DNA of 11,661 bases from Pavlovales sp. CCMP2436 (Eukaryota; Haptophyta; Pavlovophyceae; Pavlovales). The position numbers and the translations under genes are program-made. The notes below the pieces were generated by a model. The model saw only the letters and a list, made by a program, of their open reading frames with translations. It was not told the origin of the DNA and did no database searches. The stretch is taken from assembly GCA_026770615.1 (NCBI GenBank), contig MU631495.1, positions 148,664-160,324 on the forward strand, read 5' to 3'. Shown one piece after another: positions 7,521-11,661 of the stretch. Numbering within the stretch: position 1 is the stretch's first letter; the number at the start of each line of letters is the position of its first letter.

Positions 7521-8127
7521 ATGTACGAAGCCGAACTCGATGAACTCTTCCGCAAGATGCTCGAGCGCGGGCACAAGCGCGAAGACCTCCACCAGCTCCT
7601 CGCAGATGTGAACGACGTTTTACCACTGCTCCCTCGTCCCGCCCGACAAGCTCGCGGTACGCCTCGCCCCCAGCTCAGGCCGCGAGGACTCGATGCGCGC
7701 GCCGCACCCGCCCTGCTTTCACACGTCTGCTCCTCGTCCCCGCGCCCGCCTTGCGCAGGGGATCTGCGACACATGCGCGCTCATCGCCCAAGATTCCCGC
7801 GGGCGAGGCAAGCCGTGGCTCGAGTTCGTCTGGGCCATGCTCGACCCCAAGACCCGCTCGATGTCCGGCGCTCTAACCGACACCCGTCGCGAGACTCCCA
7901 GCATTTCCAACGCAGGCGCGAAACTCGAGTCGAAAATCAAGACAACCTCGCGAAACATCGAGCATTTCATTCGGATAATCCGGCGCTCAAACGACACCCG
8001 TCGCGAAACTCCCAGCATTTCATTCGTGGCACACAATCGTGCGCTACCGATAGGGCCTGGTGTACTGACCCGGAAAAATTTTGGGGATAAGACGCGTTCG
8101 ATGAAATTAAATTTTAAATATTTTTAG
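7521..8127 (+). pseudogene. Unknown two-exon gene or gene fragment carrying the LDPKTRSMS segment
   Basis: The frame from ATG 7521 is protein-like at first (ELFRKMLERGHKREDLHQLL) but turns into Arg/Pro-rich noise. The second frame is protein-like from about 7759 (GICDTCALIAQDSRGRGKP, then MLDPKTRSMS) and ends at TAG 8125-8127. A phase-0 intron 7608-7758 (GAT|GTGAAC ... CTTGCGCAG|GGG) would join them. The part after LDPKTRSMS holds a 22-residue insertion relative to the minus-strand gene at 6658-7356, and a TDTRRETPSIS-type repeat twice. The sequence then grades into AT-rich DNA, with AATAAA at 8130-8135. The function is unknown, and decay or a chimaeric origin is likely. Confidence 0.35.
7865..8021 (+). 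repeat. Direct repeat of about 42 bp (7865-7907 and 7980-8021)
   Basis: The two copies share CCGGCGCTC...ACACCCGTCGCGA.ACTCCCAGCATTTC with only a few differences. A partial third block, CGAAACATCGAGCATTTCATTCG at 7951-7973, resembles the end of copy 2 (8003-8026). Both full copies are read in the same frame of the 7521-8127 locus. Confidence 0.75.
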
Positions 8128-8135
8128 ATAATAAA

Positions 8136-8450
8136 ATAGTGTACTCACTAAATATTTATTAAATTAATAACAGCAGTACATATTGACAATACAATTTTCT
8201 ACCGAGCTGCCTGAAGACTATAACGCTTCATAGTGCTAAAATATATGAACACGTCATTTTTTCGATAAAAGTAGTTTCATAATTTAAGATAGCTGCATTA
8301 ATAACTACAAATATGAATTATCTAGTTATAGTTATGAAATAAGAATGAACAGTGCAAGCACGCACCACCCGTCCATCGCGATTATCGCTGGACTGATAGG
8401 ACAACGCTCGAATGAATTCGTTAAATAAGGTCCAAAACTCAGAAGGCATC
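8136..8450. other. AT-rich spacer, no gene seen
   Basis: This is strongly AT-rich with stops in all frames and only short A/T runs. It lies between the 3' ends of the 7521 locus (plus) and the 8650 gene (minus). No RNA gene or element end was recognised. Confidence 0.6.
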
Positions 8451-8453
8451 ATG

Positions 8454-8459
8454 TTTATT
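8454..8459 (-). promoter_or_regulatory. AATAAA poly(A) signal of the 8650-9144 gene
   Basis: TTTATT on the plus strand reads AATAAA on the minus strand, about 190 nt beyond the TAG stop at 8650-8652. It lies at the change from GC-rich to AT-rich DNA. Confidence 0.45.
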
Positions 8460-8649
8460 ACAGCTTATGAAGTTATGCGCACGCCCCGCCGCGATAAGCT
8501 ATTGCCACTAGACTCTATGGGATTCGAAAACTCAGGCGCCGAAGTCCACGTCCTGCGTTTGCCAGTTCGGGTAACGCCTGCCCCCTGCCAGCCGGAGAAT
8601 GTGCACAGGCAATCACGCCACGCTTCCGACGTAGCCTGTCCGCCCCGTG

Positions 8650-9144
8650 CTAGCAGATCGTGCACTGCGTCGGCTCCATGCAGGCAAAAGTAGAATCCTC
8701 GTCCACCTCCTCTGCAACCTCGCCGAGTGCCGGGGCTGGCCGCCGCATCGCAATCGGGTGTTGGGGCCCGGCCGTCACTGGCGGGGCAGCCGAGTCGGCT
8801 ACCGAACCTGCACGCAGGCGAAGCTTCTGCTCCGCCGGCTGCTTTGCCTTTGCCGCGCGCTGCCCGTCAATGTAGGTCGTCCCAAAGTCCTCGTACACAT
8901 CCTCCGAATCCACAGGGCAGCCGCCAGGGGTGAAGAGCTGCGGAAAAGCCACGGGTGGTGTCGCGCGGCGAGAATCGGGTTTTCCCGGGAGCCGGAAGCA
9001 GCCGTTGCCGTTGCCGTTGACGACGGGCGAGGTAGCAACCCGAAGTATCTTGAAGGCGATCGCATGTTCCTCGCTCGAGACCTCCCCGGGCGCGAAGCTG
9101 TTCGACTCGCCAAGGGCGCGGCGCGCGGCAGGAGCCTGCTGCAT
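8650..9144 (-). CDS. Unknown protein ending in a CxxC motif
   Basis: ATG at 9144, TAG at 8650, 164 residues. The frame is open further up to 9276 with protein-like sequence (LTEVRRGQWPSSVREVRRAL), so the true start may lie in an upstream exon, perhaps after a TGAG| acceptor near 9223. Visible features are EHAIAFKILRV, a Gly/Asn run (NGNGNGC), PVDSEDVYEDFGTTYIDGQ, a basic AAKAKQPAEQKLRLR patch, an acidic EVAEEVDEDSTF, and the terminal CMEPTQCTIC. The end looks like the first half of a Cys-x2-Cys zinc site cut by the stop, so a truncation or a missed 3' exon is possible. No known family was recognised. It is divergent from the 9392 gene. Confidence 0.45.
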   Translation of the reverse strand: MQQAPAARRALGESNSFAPGEVSSEEHAIAFKILRVATSPVVNGNGNGCFRLPGKPDSRRATPPVAFPQLFTPGGCPVDSEDVYEDFGTTYIDGQRAAKAKQPAEQKLRLRAGSVADSAAPPVTAGPQHPIAMRRPAPALGEVAEEVDEDSTFACMEPTQCTIC

Positions 9145-9391
9145 CTCCTCGGAATACCTCGCACGATCGCCGAGTGCGCGCCGAACCTCGCGGACCGACG
9201 ACGGCCACTGCCCGCGCCGAACCTCAGTTAAGCGTTTCGAAGAGGTGGAGCGCCGGGATGCACAGCGCCGAACCGATCAACGTGTGCGGCCGCGCGTGAA
9301 GTTCCAGATCTAGAGCCTCGGTCGTCGTGCGTTTGGCGTTTCAAACGTGACGGGACTTTTAAAAAATGTTTTTTTTAAACCAGCGTCCAGC
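9145..9391. promoter_or_regulatory. Divergent intergenic region / possible shared promoter
   Basis: This is the only spacer between the minus-strand 8650 gene and the plus-strand 9392 gene. It includes an AT-rich core (9356-9380, CTTTTAAAAAATG and a T8 run) just before the plus-strand ATG. No clear TATA box was identified. Part of it (9145-9276) may instead be minus-strand coding. Confidence 0.3.
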
Positions 9392-9576
9392 ATGGCAGCT
9401 CCCCCCAAATGCCCGGGCACGCTGGGAGACATCATCCCGGAGAGCCCGCCGCCGTGCCCGATATCACCCGGGTTCGACCCCGATGAGCGAATTGTGCTCA
9501 TGGCCAACGGGAACCTGCAGCGGCTGATGAGCTCCTACTACAACGCGACGGTGTCCGTCGCCATACTCCGCAACGC

Positions 9577-9677
9577 GTGCGCGCCAGCAAGCCCTCTCGT
9601 GGCACGCCCTCGCGTCCCAGGCCCTGCCGCGTACAGCCCTACTCACGCCCCGCACCCTTCCGCGACTACCAACGCAG
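9577..9677 (+). other. 101-nt intron 1 of the UbiC/DUF98-like gene
   Basis: Donor AACGC|GTGCGC, acceptor ACCAACGCAG|GCGC, phase 2. The join gives ILRNA|RALGRHGEYAREVQL, restoring the expected REV motif. The GTGCGC donor is the same as in the IQ-gene intron. Confidence 0.65.
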
Positions 9678-9733
9678 GCGCGCGCTTGGGCGGCACGGGG
9701 AGTACGCGCGCGAGGTACAACTCTCCGTGCTCG

Positions 9734-9952
9734 GTACGCGACAGTGTTAGACCCCCCCCCCCCGCCGCCACCGCCGCCTGCGCCACTGCACGGACAGTGT
9801 CAGGATGAAGTTAGGTGCGCGACAAGAGTTAGTGCTTGTTGGCCAAGGCCAGGGCTAGACCTATGCAGTCGCGGTAGGGGTCGAGGCTAAAGCGCCAAAA
9901 AGGTCCGAATCAATTCTAGCCATGACTCTAGCCCTACGCTAAATTCGTTTAG
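9734..9952 (+). other. 219-nt intron 2 of the UbiC/DUF98-like gene
   Basis: Donor CTCG|GTACGC, acceptor AATTCGTTTAG|GCTCGG, phase 1. The join gives LSVLG|SVFATATST with the frame kept. The intron holds a C13 run near 9751. Without splicing the frame stops at TAG 9748. Confidence 0.6.
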
Positions 9953-9998
9953 GCTCGGTCTTTGCGACGGCGACCTCAACCATCGTGCTGCTGCTGGA

Positions 9999-10125
9999 CC
10001 GTTACATCGATGCCGTCGAGAATCACGGTAATAATAAGAATAGTAAGAATAATAATTGTTATTATTTATTATAATTAATTATTATCATTATCATTATCAT
10101 TATTATTGTTATTATTATCATCATC

Positions 10126-10163
<38 letters not shown>

Positions 10164-10205
10164 CAGTATTAGGGCCGTTACATCGATGCCGTCGAGCATC
10201 ACGGT
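9999..10205 (+). repeat. Trinucleotide array bracketed by a 31-bp direct repeat
   Basis: CCGTTACATCGATGCCGTCG... occurs at 9999-10029 and 10175-10205 with one mismatch (A10021/C10197). Between them lies about 145 bp of AAT/ATT and ATC/ATT trinucleotide and hexanucleotide repeat. Both copies encode RYIDAVE-(N/H)-HG. The 176-bp offset is not a multiple of 3, so the array disrupts the reading frame unless removed by splicing. Confidence 0.9.
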
Positions 10206-10342
10206 GATCTCGTGGCTATTTGTCATTTATTCTTTCGTCAAAATCAAAAGTCAAAAATCTCACGTGAATTTGTCATAACCTCTAACCAGGGATCGCGTTG
10301 GCGCAGCTCTTTCGTCACTTCGAGCTACTGCCTACTTTCCAG

Positions 10343-10460
10343 GTTGTTATTATTATTATTTTATACATTTCTGATAGGGATTCAAGCTGGCGTCTGACTG
10401 TTCTGAATGTTGTGCTGGTCTGAGCGCTGCGTCGCCCATGGCCTGCTGCGTGCCTAAGTC
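10343..10460 (-). mobile_element. SINE-like repeat copy 1 with A/T-rich tail
   Basis: The body at 10371-10460 aligns without gaps to 11241-11330 (offset 870), about 82 of 90 bases identical by eye. On the minus strand the body ends ...CTTGAATCCCTATCAG and is followed by an AT-rich (AAT)n tail (10345-10370). GCTTGAATCC on that strand differs by two transitions from a pol III B box (GTTCGAATCC). No convincing A box was found. No clear target-site duplication flanks this copy. Confidence 0.55.
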
Positions 10461-10466
10461 GGCTGT

Positions 10467-10837
10467 TTACATATAATACTTCTTATAACATCCCCCGACT
10501 TGCAGTCCGAAGACGTACGGGCATGATGGTACCCCCACTATGATTTTTTTTTTGATTTTCTAATTTGATCTTCTGCTCACTTTCCAGGTACAAAGGAAAG
10601 GATTTCTGATTAGGTCGACTGTCCCTGGAAGATGGTCTCCCGAACGTGAATCCAGGACCACTCCCCGAGCACACCACCTGTTTTTCTTTCTTTTTTTTTA
10701 GATTTTTCGATTTTATGTCCTCTCATACAGACTCCAGCGCCATAGGCGTGTGGTGGCGGAGGGGGGGGGGAGGTAGCCTCATGATGGTATCCGCTCAAGT
10801 GGGATGGAGGCGCTCAGACCCTTTAGAAACCATGCTG
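10467..10837. other. Low-complexity spacer, possible last exon only
   Basis: T-rich runs (10542-10561, 10680-10699) and a G-run (10759-10771) dominate. TCTGCTCACTTTCCAG| at 10572-10587 is a good splice acceptor. With a donor at 10343 it would give a seven-codon terminal exon ending at TGA 10607 for the upstream gene. No other gene is seen. Confidence 0.35.
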
Positions 10838-10839
10838 TA

Positions 10840-11012
10840 CAGGGGTCGTGGGCAATAAGAAGTTGTAACGTTAAGATCTTGAGCCTCGTTTTGAGTGCCC
10901 TTCGATAAGAATCTGAGAAAATGTAATCCTTGTTTTCATGTAATTTGCCAAGAAACTGCGCCCCAACCCAAAATTCGCCGTTCTTGTTGCCAACATTTCA
11001 GGTAACCCCCTG
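10840..11012 (+). mobile_element. MITE copy 3, degenerate
   Basis: The left end CAGGGGTCGTGGGCAATAAG follows TA (10838-10839), and the interior GTAACGTTAAGATCTTGAGC matches the family in the orientation of copy 1. The right end keeps AAAATTCGCCGTTCTTGTTG, but the terminal repeat is broken by unrelated bases (about 10992-11005) before CCCCCTG. The right flank is TG rather than TA. It looks older than copies 1 and 2. Confidence 0.75.
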
Positions 11013-11224
11013 TGCTGTGCCTCAGCCAAATAACTGCCAACAGACCTAATGAAGTATAGTTTGTCGAGAAAAGAAAGTTTATTCAGTTAAGAGGAGGATT
11101 CTTGAGTCGCCCTGTTCGGCCGGATAGAGACCCCCTGTTGGGAATCGTGGCCGGGGGGAGGAGATAGCAGCCACCCCCGTAAAAAGGGGCAGGCTCGGCG
11201 AGCTGCGCACAGCGCAAGTCATTC
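11013..11224. other. Spacer without recognised features
   Basis: Mixed-composition sequence between MITE copy 3 and the second SINE-like copy. It has no protein-like ORF, RNA gene or repeat that I could identify. Confidence 0.4.
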
Positions 11225-11368
11225 TAATATTATTATATTACTGATAGGGATTCAAGCTGGCGTCTGACTGTCCTGAAAAGTGTGCTGGTCTGAGCGCTGC
11301 GTAGCCCATTACCTGCTGCGTGCCTTAGTCGACTATAATCTTAATACCACGCTGTAATATTATTATAT
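11225..11368 (-). mobile_element. SINE-like repeat copy 2 with 14-bp target-site duplication
   Basis: The body at 11241-11333 matches copy 1 at about 91%. It is flanked by identical 14-mers TAATATTATTATAT at 11225-11238 and 11355-11368. A duplication of this length is typical of LINE-machinery retroposition. The tail side (minus-strand 3' end) adjoins the AT-rich duplicate, as expected. AT-rich 14-mers can recur by chance, which limits certainty. Confidence 0.5.
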
Positions 11369-11566
11369 AAGCCTGCGGCAGCCGTCCTTTTCCTTGGGCA
11401 GTTGTTCGGATTCGGCTCATTTCGGACTCGAACTAGTCTGTCGACAACAAATAAGAATTACCTTGTGTAAACTACTAGTTCCTGACCGGATTAACTGATC
11501 CAGACTCAGCGGCCAAAGCCGCGCGAAAGCGAAAAATTAAAAAGCCAACGGCAACGCTATCGCGCA

Positions 11567-11661
11567 TTTAAGGGAGCCTGGATATAAATCTAATCGGACA
11601 CTGAATTAGAAGAGTTACCATAGTATCCCTTTAAGGGAATCTGGATATAAATCTAATCGGA
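11567..11661 (+). repeat. Start of a 63-bp tandem repeat
   Basis: TTTAAGGGAGCCTGGATATA... (32 nt, 11567-11598) recurs at 11630-11661 with two transitions, then the window ends. The period is 63 bp. Whether the array continues cannot be seen. Confidence 0.75.

Larger units (their letters stand above)
9392..10342 (+). pseudogene. Chorismate-lyase-like (UbiC/DUF98 fold) gene, split and interrupted by a repeat array
   Basis: Hand splice: exon 1 9392-9576, exon 2 9678-9733, exon 3 from 9953 to about 10014-10029, then a last coding part at about 10175-10342. The motifs, in order, are ERIVLMANGNLQRLMSSYYN, then REVQLSVLG|SVFATATSTIV, then YIDAVEHHGDLVAICHLFFR, then REFVITSNQG, then SRWRSSF. As I recall it, the UbiC/DUF98 (PF01947) family has this order: R-hydrophobic-L...G..(T/Q)..L...Y..P(V), REV, a strand, (P/G)IG.LLR, (R)E..(I), W/RR.Y. 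That match is moderate. UbiC makes 4-hydroxybenzoate from chorismate; many DUF98-like proteins have no known reaction, and I claim none here. ATG 9392 is chosen because the motifs begin shortly after it. The trinucleotide array between exon 3 and the last part breaks the frame unless it is spliced out. The 3' end is uncertain: a further intron from 10343 to 10587 could lead to TGA at 10607. Confidence 0.45.

Noticed and set aside
8412..9313. Plus-strand ORFs opposite the 8650-9144 gene
   Set aside because: Their composition is Arg/Pro/Leu-rich and they conflict with the minus-strand frame, which is more protein-like and has a downstream AATAAA.
9999..10205. The 31-bp direct repeats as a transposon target-site duplication
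   Set aside because: They are too long for known DNA transposons, and the bracketed DNA is a simple trinucleotide array with no element ends. Local duplication is more likely.
9958..10240. Fragment of a class III adenylate cyclase (LLDRYIDAVEHHGDLVA resembles YxxAVDAVxxHGGDxxK)
   Set aside because: The resemblance is about 16 residues, lacks the second Gly and the catalytic context, and the upstream exons fit the UbiC/DUF98-like order better.
10467..10858. Short ORFs with Lys- or Gly-rich translations
   Set aside because: They derive from T-runs and G-runs, without motif, start context or conserved-looking sequence.

Overview
The window is nuclear DNA of a eukaryote, most likely a unicellular alga. 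The evidence is GT-AG introns of about 100 to 250 nt that restore reading frames, AATAAA signals after stop codons, a Ser-Pro-Pro-Pro (hydroxyproline-rich, cell-wall type) repeat, strongly GC-rich coding DNA set in AT-rich spacers, and several classes of small transposable element. A haptophyte or a prasinophyte/chlorophyte would fit; the sequence alone does not decide. No rRNA, tRNA, CRISPR array or bacterial operon structure was seen.

Layout. (1) 1-2771, plus strand: the 3' part of a large gene with one 113-nt intron. It encodes an SPPP repeat, one membrane helix, then about 20 IQ (calmodulin-binding) motifs that settle into an exact 23-residue period. This is the most distinctive gene here. 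(2) 2840-3490: AT-rich spacer with one imperfect palindrome. (3) 3525-5876, minus strand: a decayed transposase-like gene, with two in-frame TAA codons, at least one frameshift, two good introns, and a MITE in its 5' part. (4) 5694-6109: two inverted copies of one MITE family; a third copy lies at 10840-11012. (5) 6194-6464, minus: a small coding-like fragment with a Cys-rich motif. (6) 6658-7356, minus: an intact 232-residue ORF of unknown function, facing a plus-strand locus (7521-8127) that carries a piece of the same sequence with a 67-bp insertion. (7) 8130-8450: AT-rich, no gene. (8) 8650-9144, minus: an unknown ORF with a poly(A) signal, head to head with (9) 9392-10342, plus: a split gene resembling the chorismate-lyase-like (UbiC/DUF98) fold, interrupted by a trinucleotide array bracketed by a 31-bp direct repeat. 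(10) 10371-11661: repeats, including two copies of a SINE-like element with (TAA)n-type tails, the third MITE, and the first units of a 63-bp tandem repeat running off the end.

The genes do not form a pathway. The left end is a host gene. The middle and right are a mobile-element-rich landscape in which genes have been interrupted, duplicated in inverted orientation and eroded. The splice models were derived by hand from frame and motif continuity and have no transcript support.
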